From assembly GCA_031296355.1 (NCBI GenBank), contig JARLFX010000126.1, positions 1-34,195 on the forward strand: 34,195 nucleotides of DNA, written 5' to 3'. The stretch's first letter is position 1. Every line of letters begins with the position of its first letter. Made by a program: the position numbers and the translations under genes. The stretch comes from Acidobacteriaceae bacterium. GTDB taxonomy: Bacteria > Acidobacteriota > Terriglobia > Terriglobales > Acidobacteriaceae. Positions 18,466-25,368 of this stretch are shown piece by piece. The notes beneath the pieces are model-generated. The model worked only from the letters and a program-made list of their open reading frames with translations. It did not search any database and had not been told where the DNA came from.

Positions 18466-18550
18466 TTCTCGCCTCTCGATTCCGCTCTGCTCTCGCCTCT
18501 AAGAGGTCCGGGCTTCAGAGCATCTTCGGAATAGGAGTAGACCAAATAGA

Positions 18551-18581
18551 ATTGTCATTCTGAGCGTAGCGAAGAATCCCC
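18551..18581 (+). repeat. TTGTCATTCTGAGC repeat, copy 4
   Basis: ATTGTCATTCTGAGC-GTAGC-GAAGAATCCCC, a shorter relative of the repeats at 13108, 14338 and 7990. It lies in the 200-bp gap between mazG and the GNAT gene. Confidence 0.6.
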
Positions 18582-18659
18582 GTATTTTTCTCGCCGCGCC
18601 ATGGTCTATTCCATTTGCTAAACCGCTTTAGCCCGGACACCTGAATCAGCGCAAAGATT

Positions 18660-18673
18660 GGGGCTTTAGCCCC
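18660..18673 (-). terminator. GGGGCT-TT-AGCCCC palindrome over the mazG stop codon
   Basis: A 6-bp GC-rich palindrome with a 2-nt centre that contains the mazG stop codon (18666-18668). A related GCTTTAGCCC word occurs 33 bp further along (18625-18634). There is no U-tract, so a terminator role is only possible; it may be a repeat remnant. Confidence 0.3.
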
Positions 18674-19610
18674 CGGGACTCGCCTTCGCCCGATTCCACA
18701 ACCCATCCAACTCCTCTGGACTCAGCGAAGCCAGCGCCTCGAATCCACCCGCAGCTTTCTCTATCGCGCCGAACCGCCGCCGGAACTTTGCATTCGCCCC
18801 GCGCAACGCCATCTCCGCATCAACCTTCAAGTGTCGCGCGAGGTTTACCGCCGTAAACATCAGATCTCCAAACTCTTCTTCCACTCTCTCCTGATTGCGA
18901 TCCGGCTCCACCAACTCGGCCTTCAGCTCGCCAATCTCCTCCTGCAACTTGGCGAAGAGTCCCTCAGCATCGGGCCAGTCGAAGCCCACCTTGGACGCCT
19001 TCGACCCCAACTTTCCCGCCTCCATCACCGCCGGCATCGACCGCGCAATCGAATCCAGCTCCGAGGCCGCAGCGGATTCCGTGGCCGCATCGCTCTCCGA
19101 AGTCGCAACCTGTTGCGAATCCGCGCCAGCTCCAGCCGCCTGCTTTTCTTCCCGCTTGATCCGCTCCCAGTTGCGCAACACCGCATTCGCATCCGTCGCA
19201 TCGGCCAGCTTGCCATCGACGGGAAAGACGTGCGGATGTCGCCGCACCAGCTTCACGTTCAGATTGGCTGCAACGTCGCCAATGTCGAAGTAACCCTCCT
19301 CCGCGGCCATCTGCGCATAGAACAACACCTGCAACAACAGATCTCCCAGCTCGTCCTTCAACTCCGGCCAGGCTCGCCGCTCGATGGCGTCAAAGACCTC
19401 ATAGGTCTCCTCCAGCGTGTGCCGCTTGATCGAATCGAAGCTCTGCTCGCGATCCCACGGACAGCCTCCGGGCGCACGCAGCCGCGCCATGATCGAGATC
19501 GCCTCGGCCAACGGCCCCGCAGAACTTGTCGCCGCCGAACCCATCTCACCCTCTGCCGTCTGCAAATGCTCCACCCCAGCCTCTATCTGAACCCGCTCGC
19601 CATCGCTCAT
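18666..19610 (-). CDS. mazG: Nucleoside triphosphate pyrophosphohydrolase MazG
   Basis: A 314-residue tandem-domain MazG that hydrolyses (d)NTPs to NMP and PPi, cleaning nucleotide pools. Domain one (about 35-150) has the start CPWDREQSFDSIKRHTLEETYEV, then ELKDELGDLLLQVLFYAQMA with the EExxE/ExxD metal ligands and KLVRRHPHVF. Domain two (about 205-300) has KVGFDW, KLQEEIGELKAEL and EEEFGDLMFTAVNLARHL. Between them is an Ala/Ser/Glu-rich linker of about 35 extra residues compared with E. coli MazG. The N-terminal ~30 residues before MARLRAPGG are also extra, so a start downstream of 19610 is possible. Single gene downstream of a long repeat-filled gap. Confidence 0.92.
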   Translation of the reverse strand: MSDGERVQIEAGVEHLQTAEGEMGSAATSSAGPLAEAISIMARLRAPGGCPWDREQSFDSIKRHTLEETYEVFDAIERRAWPELKDELGDLLLQVLFYAQMAAEEGYFDIGDVAANLNVKLVRRHPHVFPVDGKLADATDANAVLRNWERIKREEKQAAGAGADSQQVATSESDAATESAAASELDSIARSMPAVMEAGKLGSKASKVGFDWPDAEGLFAKLQEEIGELKAELVEPDRNQERVEEEFGDLMFTAVNLARHLKVDAEMALRGANAKFRRRFGAIEKAAGGFEALASLSPEELDGLWNRAKASPGG

Positions 19611-19624
19611 AGCACCACTTTACT

Positions 19625-19880
19625 CGCTTCCGCTTTGCTTTTGCTGATGCATTGCTGTTGTTGTAAGCTTTGCCTTTGCCTTTGCTGTCGTCGTTGTTCT
19701 TGCTATTGCCGTTGCCTTTGCTGTTGCCTTTGCTGTTGCGGTGCTGTTGCCTTTGTTGTTGCCGTTGCTCATGCCTTTGCTGTTGTCTTTGCTTGTGAAG
19801 GGCCAAAGGCCCTTCCTATACCAGTCTGGGGCGCAGCCCCAGGTTCGATCCCAGCCAAAGAACCAAGGGCTGAAGGCCCG
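19625..19880. repeat. Composite element: GCCTTTGCTGTT tract plus hairpins, copy 2
   Basis: About 170 bases of degenerate repeats of GCCTTTGCTGTT and TTGCCGTTGCT words (19630-19795) lead into three palindromes: GAAGGGCC-AAA-GGCCCTTC (19797-19815), CTGGGGC-GCA-GCCCCAG (19826-19842) and GGGCTGAAGGCCC (19867-19879), with CTATACCAG between the first two. The order and the connecting words equal those at 8023-8165. Confidence 0.7.
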
Positions 19881-20081
19881 ACCCATAGAGTTCCATATGT
19901 CGATACAACGCAATATAGTCTTTCGTCCCACACCGTATGCAACAACGCAAATAATGCAGGAAATCAACGTGTCAACCCCATACGTCCAAAAACATCGACC
20001 TAAAACCATTATCATCAAACACATAAAAGCTAAAATCAGCTGGCATTTCAGTTACACTCCAAGTCGTATACTTAATTTAAT

Positions 20082-20134
20082 GGATCTAAACAGAACGACC
20101 CGACATAATTTGTCGGGCCGTTCTGTTTAGATCC
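20082..20134. terminator. 23-bp hairpin between lon and mazG
   Basis: Arms 20082-20104 and 20112-20134 (starting GGATCTAAACAGAACG, 22 of 23 pairs, one A.C mismatch) around a 7-nt AT loop. On the minus strand, which carries lon, it is followed by ATTAAATTAAG and lies about 95 nt beyond the lon stop codon. Probably a second terminator of lon; symmetric enough to act both ways. Confidence 0.55.
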
Positions 20135-20197
20135 TGCACAAGTAACAATATATACGCCTCAGTATATACTAAAAAATAAAACACGTATATACAGCAA

Positions 20198-20234
20198 CAT
20201 AGGTATACACCCCCGAAGGGGGGGCGCACCTATG
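20198..20234 (-). terminator. Hairpin with UUCG loop overlapping the lon stop codon
   Basis: Outer arms CATAGGT (20198-20204) and ACCTATG (20228-20234) and an inner C-run/G-run stem (20210-20214 with 20218-20224). On the minus strand the inner stem is CCCCC-TTCG-GGGG, a C(UUCG)G tetraloop. The lon stop codon (20230-20232) lies in the outer arm. There is no clean U-tract. Confidence 0.45.
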
Positions 20235-22674
20235 CGTGGATCAGTTTCTCGCGCACCGCTTCGTCGCTAACCGACTCGCGAACCGACTTCGGCAGTGCGA
20301 TGGCCAACACGTCCTCGATGTTGCTTGCGTAGTGAATGGTTACGCCAGCAATCTGATCCGGCGTCAGATCCTCGTCCACCTGTTGTTTGCAGTCGGTGGG
20401 AAGAATGACGTCGCGAACTCCGGCGCGTTTGGCTGCAAGGAACTTCTCCTTGATGCCTCCGACCGGCAACACGTTGCCGCTCAACGTGATCTCGCCGGTC
20501 ATCGCCAGCAGCGGATGCACCGGCGTATCGGTCAGTAGACTGACCAGCGCCGTCGCCATCGTAACGCCAGCGCTCGGCCCGTCCTTGGGGATTGCGCCCG
20601 CAGGAACATGGATGTGCAGGTCGCTCTCCTTGGTGATGTCCTCGTTGATTCCCAACGAGACCGCATTTGACCGAACCCAGGTCAGCGCCGCCTGCATCGA
20701 CTCCTTCATCACGTCACCGATCTGGCCGGTGATGGTGAAGGTTCCCTTGCCCTTCATGCGATTGGCCTCGATGAAGAGGATGTCGCCGCCCGCCGGAGTC
20801 CAGGCCAGACCGACGGCAACGCCAGCCCGCTTGGTGCGCTCGGCGATCTCGGTGTCCACGCGCACCTTGATTCCGCCGAGGAAGTCGTGAATCACCTCGG
20901 GAGTGACGAGCAGCTTCTCCGGGTTCCCCTCGGCGATGCGACGCGCCAGTTTGCGGCAGATCGTGCCGATCTGCTGCTCCAGCTTGCGAACGCCCGCCTC
21001 GCGCGTGTAGTGGCGCGCGACCATCGCGATGCTCTCCTGCGGAAACTCGATCAACGCCGCATCGATGCCGTTCTCCTTGATCTGCCGAGGAATCAGGTAC
21101 TTCGTCGCAATGGCTACCTTCTCCTCCTCGGTATAGCCGGTCAGCTCGATGATCTCCATACGATCGAGCAGCGGCGCGGGAACCGTATCGAGCTGGTTCG
21201 CCGTGCAGATAAACAGCACCTTCGACAGATCGAACGGCTGGTCAAGATAGTTGTCGCGGAAGGTGTTGTTCTGCTCCGGGTCGAGAACCTCCAGCAGAGC
21301 GCTCGCCGGATCGCCACGGAAGTCGCGTCCCAGCTTGTCGATCTCGTCCAGCATAAAGACCGGATCATTGGTCTCCACGCGCTTCAGGTTCTGAATTACC
21401 TGCCCAGGCAATGCGCCAATGTAGGTGCGGCGATGACCGCGCAACTCCGCCTCGTCGTGCATTCCGCCCAGCGAGATGCGCGAGAACTTCCGCCCCAGAG
21501 CCTTCGCCACGCTTCGTCCGAGCGAGGTCTTGCCCACGCCGGGAGGTCCGACGAAGCACAGAATCGGCCCCTTCATGTCGGGCTTCAGGCGACGCACCGA
21601 GAGGTAATCGAGGATGCGGTCCTTCACCTTCTTCAGACCGTAGTGATCCTCGTCCAGAATCTCCTTGGCGCGCAGAATATCAACCTCGCTCGCCGAAGAC
21701 TTCGCCCACGGCAGCACAACCAGCCACTCAATATAGTTGCGCGTCAGCGAGTAGTCCGCAGCCATGGCATTCATCCGGCTGAGGCGTCCCAACTCCTTGA
21801 GCGCGTCCTTCTTGGTCTCCTCCGGCATTCCAGCGGCTTCGATCTTCTCCTTCAGCTCGGCGATGTCCTTCTGCGAGTCGTCGAGATCGCCCAACTCCTT
21901 CTGGATCGCCTTGAGCTGCTCGCGCAGGTAGTAGTCGCGCTGCGAGGACTGCACCGAATCCTGCACCTCGGTCTGGATCTTGTTGCGCAACTGCTGCACC
22001 TCAAGCTCCTTAGCCAGATGCTTGTTGATGCGCTCCAGTCGCGCCGAGATGTTGGGAGTCTCCAACAACTCCTGCTTGTCGTTGGTGGCCAGAAACGGCA
22101 ACGAAGCGGCGATAAAGTCCGCCAACCGCCCCGGCTCGTCGATGTTGATGGCAATCGTCTGCAGGTCGTCGGAGAGTGTGGGCGAAGAACTCACAATCTG
22201 CTGGAACTGACTGACAACATTGCGCTGCAAAGCCTCGACCTCGGGAGATTCTACAGGCTCAATCTCCTCAATCGGCTCGAACTCCGCACTCAGAAACGGC
22301 GTGATCTGAGAGAATTCACCCAGCCGCACCCGCTCGTTGCCCTCGGTAAAGACGAAGAGACTCTGATTCGGCATCTTGACAACCTTGTGAACCGTCGCCA
22401 GCGTACCGATGTGATACAAGTCGGCAGGCTGCGGCGCATCCTGCCGAGCGTCGCGCTGCGCCACAACCAGAATCGCCTTATCCTCGCCAAGTGACTGAAT
22501 CAACTGGATCGAACTCTCTCGCCCCACCGTCAGCGGAAGCACCGCGTGAGGAAACAGCACTGTGTCCCTTACGGGCAGCACCGGAATCGAACGGCCTGAT
22601 CCCGATAGACTGGTTGAGGAATCGTCTGATTTTGCTGCGGTCGGCTTGATTACGCTTACAAATTCGCTAGGCAT
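20230..22674 (-). CDS. lon: ATP-dependent protease La (Lon)
   Basis: An 814-residue LonA, the cytosolic AAA+ protease for misfolded and regulatory proteins. The N-terminal substrate domain begins at [16 protein letters not shown]; a coiled region with [13 protein letters not shown] follows; Walker A is GPPGVGKT at about 376-383, Walker B FMLDEID near 443; the sensor segment [19 protein letters not shown] is intact; and the protease domain has Ser701 in [12 protein letters not shown] and Lys744 in [17 protein letters not shown] at 22674 is chosen because GAGGAC lies 4-5 nt upstream; an earlier start at 22722 would add 16 residues. No CIRCE-type or other heat-shock operator is visible upstream. 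pheA lies 205 bp upstream in the same direction, probably a separate unit. Confidence 0.97.
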   Translation of the reverse strand: MPSEFVSVIKPTAAKSDDSSTSLSGSGRSIPVLPVRDTVLFPHAVLPLTVGRESSIQLIQSLGEDKAILVVAQRDARQDAPQPADLYHIGTLATVHKVVKMPNQSLFVFTEGNERVRLGEFSQITPFLSAEFEPIEEIEPVESPEVEALQRNVVSQFQQIVSSSPTLSDDLQTIAINIDEPGRLADFIAASLPFLATNDKQELLETPNISARLERINKHLAKELEVQQLRNKIQTEVQDSVQSSQRDYYLREQLKAIQKELGDLDDSQKDIAELKEKIEAAGMPEETKKDALKELGRLSRMNAMAADYSLTRNYIEWLVVLPWAKSSASEVDILRAKEILDEDHYGLKKVKDRILDYLSVRRLKPDMKGPILCFVGPPGVGKTSLGRSVAKALGRKFSRISLGGMHDEAELRGHRRTYIGALPGQVIQNLKRVETNDPVFMLDEIDKLGRDFRGDPASALLEVLDPEQNNTFRDNYLDQPFDLSKVLFICTANQLDTVPAPLLDRMEIIELTGYTEEEKVAIATKYLIPRQIKENGIDAALIEFPQESIAMVARHYTREAGVRKLEQQIGTICRKLARRIAEGNPEKLLVTPEVIHDFLGGIKVRVDTEIAERTKRAGVAVGLAWTPAGGDILFIEANRMKGKGTFTITGQIGDVMKESMQAALTWVRSNAVSLGINEDITKESDLHIHVPAGAIPKDGPSAGVTMATALVSLLTDTPVHPLLAMTGEITLSGNVLPVGGIKEKFLAAKRAGVRDVILPTDCKQQVDEDLTPDQIAGVTIHYASNIEDVLAIALPKSVRESVSDEAVREKLIHA

Positions 22675-22879
22675 GAGTGTCCTCGTATCAGGTTTTCTAC
22701 TATTAGACGCATCCACTATCACAAAAGTCGCAACCCCCTACAAAACGACACAATCTAGACCAGATTCCAAAGAGCAGAGTCTCTACTTCCCCGTTATCGG
22801 CTCGACCGGTCTCAACCTTCATACCCGGACGTACTCGTCAGTGCAGTTTGTAGCTTCTTTAGAAATAACTTGTCCTAAC

Positions 22880-23704
22880 TCAAGCAGCGACGTATCGGCC
22901 TAGCTCTTTCACCATCTCGCAGTGGTTTGCTAGTCCTTCCAGCGCAACGTCAATCTGGTTGGATGCACAAAATCGCAGATCAACAAAAAAAACATACTCC
23001 CACGGCATTCCCGGCACGGGGCGCGACTCGATCTTGGTCAGGTTCACTCCGGCGCGGGCAAAGACCTGTAGCGCTAGCACCAGCGTTCCCGGTTGATGAG
23101 CCACGCTGAAGGCGAGGCTGGCCTTGTTGGCCCCCGCCGCTGCCTTCCACTCGCTCTCGCGTACCAGAAAATGGAAGCGGGTGTAGTTCTCCGCGTGGTC
23201 CTCAATTCCAGCCAGCAGTATCTCGCCGCCGTACTGCCTCGCGGCCAACTCAGGAGCGATTCCCGCCGCGTCGTTCAACCCGGCCGCCATCACATGCTTC
23301 ACGCTGCCCGCTGTGTCGTAAAAATTTACCGCCTCAATCTGTGGATGTGCGGCAAACCAGTGCCGACACTGCGACAGGGCGACCGGATGCGACAGCGCCC
23401 GGCGCACATCGGCCAACTTTACTCCGGGGCGCGCGATCAGGTTGTGCCGCACCCGCAGCAGGCTCTCGCGAGCGATGCGCACTGGTTGATCCAGCAGCAG
23501 GTCATAATGCTCTGCCACCGAACCATGCAGGCTGTTCTCGATCGGCAGCACAGCCCCATCCACCGAGCCTGCAACGACCTGTTCAAAGACCTCTGCCGAC
23601 GAGGCGCAGGAGGCGATCTGCAACTCCGCCGAACTCTCCCCTAACATCGCCAGCGCAGCCATGTGGCTGTTCGAACCCAACTCGCCCTGAATTGCAACCC
23701 TCAC
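22880..23704 (-). CDS. pheA: Prephenate dehydratase with ACT domain
   Basis: A 274-residue monofunctional prephenate dehydratase, turning prephenate into phenylpyruvate for phenylalanine synthesis. The catalytic domain (about 1-180) has VAIQGELGSNSHMAA, VLPIENSLHGSVAEHYDLL, and NYTRFHFL with the essential threonine of the TRF motif. The C-terminal ACT domain has PGTLVLALQVFARAGVNLTKIESRPVPG (split here as GTLV and ESRP), the phenylalanine-binding signatures, so feedback inhibition is expected. There is no chorismate mutase domain. I prefer GTG at 23704, with GGGGG a few bases upstream; TTG at 23716 is the alternative. No attenuator or T-box is visible. Confidence 0.93.
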   Translation of the reverse strand: MRVAIQGELGSNSHMAALAMLGESSAELQIASCASSAEVFEQVVAGSVDGAVLPIENSLHGSVAEHYDLLLDQPVRIARESLLRVRHNLIARPGVKLADVRRALSHPVALSQCRHWFAAHPQIEAVNFYDTAGSVKHVMAAGLNDAAGIAPELAARQYGGEILLAGIEDHAENYTRFHFLVRESEWKAAAGANKASLAFSVAHQPGTLVLALQVFARAGVNLTKIESRPVPGMPWEYVFFVDLRFCASNQIDVALEGLANHCEMVKELGRYVAA

Positions 23705-23842
23705 GCGTACCCCCAAAATCTATTTCGCAACGCAACTGGCAACCTAAACCCAACACTTCGCAACTTACCACATAACGGTATGCAGTTGGCTCTACAAGTC
23801 AGGATGGAGGACTTTGCCGCAGTCCTCGCGGGAGATAAAACA

Positions 23843-23992
23843 ATGCTTTGGACAATTACGGTTATCCTCTTCCTTCTATGGTTGCTTGGTTTTATCGGAT
23901 TTCACATTCTCGGTGCATGGATTCATCTGCTGCTGCTGGTCGTAATTGTCATGCTGATTCTCAGCCTCATCTCCGGCCGTCGCGTATTGTAA
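23843..23992 (+). CDS. Small two-helix membrane protein (DUF5670/lmo0937-like)
   Basis: A 49-residue peptide, almost entirely hydrophobic, with two membrane helices (about residues 2-20 and 24-42) joined by a GAWIH turn and ending in SGRRVL. The pattern MLWTI...LLWLLGF...GAWIHLLLLV...GRR is that of the lmo0937/DUF5670 family of small stress-associated membrane proteins. The ATG at 23843 has GGGAGA 8 nt upstream; longer readings of this frame run into the pheA leader and are rejected. It is followed 63 bp later by a CsbD-like gene, a pairing that suggests a stress regulon. Confidence 0.8.
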   Translation: MLWTITVILFLLWLLGFIGFHILGAWIHLLLLVVIVMLILSLISGRRVL

Positions 23993-24055
23993 TCACTTCC
24001 CTTTCCGACACGGGATCTCTATATCCCATAGCGGACTAAATTACAGGAGGCCGCA

Positions 24056-24373
24056 ATGAATCAAAACATCGTTGAAGGAAAGTTCCACCAGATCAAGGGC
24101 AAAGCAAAGCGGGCCATCGGGAAAGCTATCGGCAACAAACGGCTGGCCAACTCTGGAGCCGTCGATCAGGTTAAAGGCACAGCCAAAGTGGTCTGGGGAA
24201 ATATAAAGGAAGCCGCCCATGCGGTTGCCAAGCGAATGAAAGATGCTAAGGCCTCAAGAATTTGCAGGAATGAGCGGAAATCAGCAGCCAAGGCCCGCAA
24301 TACGCGCCAACGGATTACCTCCACCGCGCAGAACGTCAAAGATGTTGTCAGCGCCAAGGCAGTAGTGCTATAG
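24056..24373 (+). CDS. CsbD-family stress protein
   Basis: A 105-residue, very basic protein. Residues 1-60 match CsbD: NIVEGKFHQIKGKAKRAIGKAIGN followed by VDQVKGTAKVVWGNIKEA, i.e. the two halves of the repeat that each begin with a K/Q-G-K turn. The C-terminal 45 residues (Lys/Arg/Ala-rich, RKSAAKARNTRQRI) are an extension that ordinary CsbD proteins of 60-70 residues lack. CsbD was found as a sigmaB-dependent stress gene in Bacillus; molecular function is unknown. GGAGG lies 6 nt before the ATG. Probably co-transcribed with the small membrane protein before it; the gene ends 30 bp from the converging prenyltransferase gene. Confidence 0.82.
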   Translation: MNQNIVEGKFHQIKGKAKRAIGKAIGNKRLANSGAVDQVKGTAKVVWGNIKEAAHAVAKRMKDAKASRICRNERKSAAKARNTRQRITSTAQNVKDVVSAKAVVL

Positions 24374-24403
24374 CGCGCAATCACGCATCCCCGGTGATCG
24401 CTC

Positions 24404-25270
24404 TCATCGTTGCAACAGAACATCCGCCGCAAAGAAGAGGAAGAAGACCACCGAGATCACTCCATTCAGAGTAAAGAAGGCAGCATTCATTCGGCGCAGA
24501 TCGCGCGGAGAGATGATGCTGTGCTCGTACAGCAGCAACGCCGCAACCAGCGCAACGCCCGTCCAAGCCAGCCCTCCCAGTGCAAAGAGTCGCACCAGCC
24601 ACAGCAGCAGGCAGAACATTCCCACATGCATCGCGCGCGCAATTCCGAAGGCTCGCGCAATCCCAAAGGCCTGCGGAACGCTGTTCAATCCCTCAGCACG
24701 ATCGTGATCGTAGTCCTGGCAGGCGTAGAGTACGTCAAAGCCGCCGACCCACAGCAGCACCGCCGCGCTCAGCACGGCGATCCGCGCATCCAACGATCCG
24801 CGCACTGCGATCCACGCCGCCGATGGAGCAATTCCCAGCGCCAACCCCAACACCAGATGCGCCCAGCGCGTCACGCGCTTCATGTAACTATAGGCCAGCA
24901 GAACGGCCAGTGTGGGCAGCGAAAGTTCCAGCGTCAGCCGGTTCAACATCGCCGCACCCAGCACAAACACCGCCGACGTTACCACGACAAATCCCGCGAC
25001 AAATCCCGCGCTCAACTTCCCTGCGGGCAAAGCGCGCATGGCGGTGCGCGGATTGGTCGCGTCCAGACGCGCGTCCACCAGACGATTGAAGGCCATCGCC
25101 GCCGAACGCGCCGAGACCATGCAGACCACAATCCAGCCCAGTACCGGCAAACGCGGCCAGCCCTTCGCCGCCAACACTGCACCGGTCAAGGCAAACGGCA
25201 ACGCGAAGATCGAGTGTTCCCACTTGATTGCCTCCAACGTCAGCCGCGCACTCTTCCAAATATTTTCCAT
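24404..25270 (-). CDS. UbiA-family prenyltransferase, MqnP/4-hydroxybenzoate type
   Basis: A 288-residue integral membrane aromatic prenyltransferase with about eight to nine helices. The two Asp-rich motifs are NRLVDARLDATNPRT (residues ~62-76) and DVLYACQDYDHDRAEGLNSVP (split here as YACQDYDHDR and GLNSVP), the latter being typical of the UbiA-like group (TIGR01475) to which futalosine-pathway MqnP belongs. The role is prenylation of a quinone ring precursor; in a menaquinone-based acidobacterium MqnP is more likely than a ubiquinone enzyme, but the sequence alone cannot decide. AFGIAR is duplicated in tandem directly after the second motif (an 18-bp repeat at about 24644-24680). ATG at 25270 starts a natural N-terminus. 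No other quinone gene is adjacent. Confidence 0.85.
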   Translation of the reverse strand: MENIWKSARLTLEAIKWEHSIFALPFALTGAVLAAKGWPRLPVLGWIVVCMVSARSAAMAFNRLVDARLDATNPRTAMRALPAGKLSAGFVAGFVVVTSAVFVLGAAMLNRLTLELSLPTLAVLLAYSYMKRVTRWAHLVLGLALGIAPSAAWIAVRGSLDARIAVLSAAVLLWVGGFDVLYACQDYDHDRAEGLNSVPQAFGIARAFGIARAMHVGMFCLLLWLVRLFALGGLAWTGVALVAALLLYEHSIISPRDLRRMNAAFFTLNGVISVVFFLFFAADVLLQR

Positions 25271-25368
25271 AACTCCATCTTAACTTGAGTGCCGCAGCTT
25301 CGCTATGTTCGCGCAGCGGGCAGTGTGGATGCGATCCTCGCATAGATGCTGGCAGGTAGATTCAGAAA

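Larger units (their letters stand above)
19611..20229. other. Long intergenic region with composite repeat and hairpins
   Basis: 619 bases. 19625-19880 is the composite low-complexity and hairpin element. 19890-20080 is AT-rich and without recognisable content. 20082-20134 is a 23-bp hairpin and 20198-20234 a hairpin running into the lon stop codon. A minus-strand frame over 19620-20024 translates the repeat and is not counted as a gene. Confidence 0.5.

Noticed and set aside
14320..18660. Sigma54 (-24/-12) promoters near the NifA-like gene
   Set aside because: TGGCAC words occur, but only inside coding regions and without a GC at the right distance.
19625..19800. Possible CRISPR array in the TTTGC/TTGCC tract
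   Set aside because: The period is about 6-12 nt with no unique spacers, and no cas gene is near.
19620..20024. Minus-strand frame with a Trp-rich start and a Lys/Asn/Thr-rich tail
   Set aside because: It translates the composite repeat element and its hairpins; similar translations would arise from every copy.
22675..22879. Heat-shock operator (CIRCE) upstream of lon
   Set aside because: No TTAGCACTC-N9-GAGTGCTAA or similar inverted repeat is found there.
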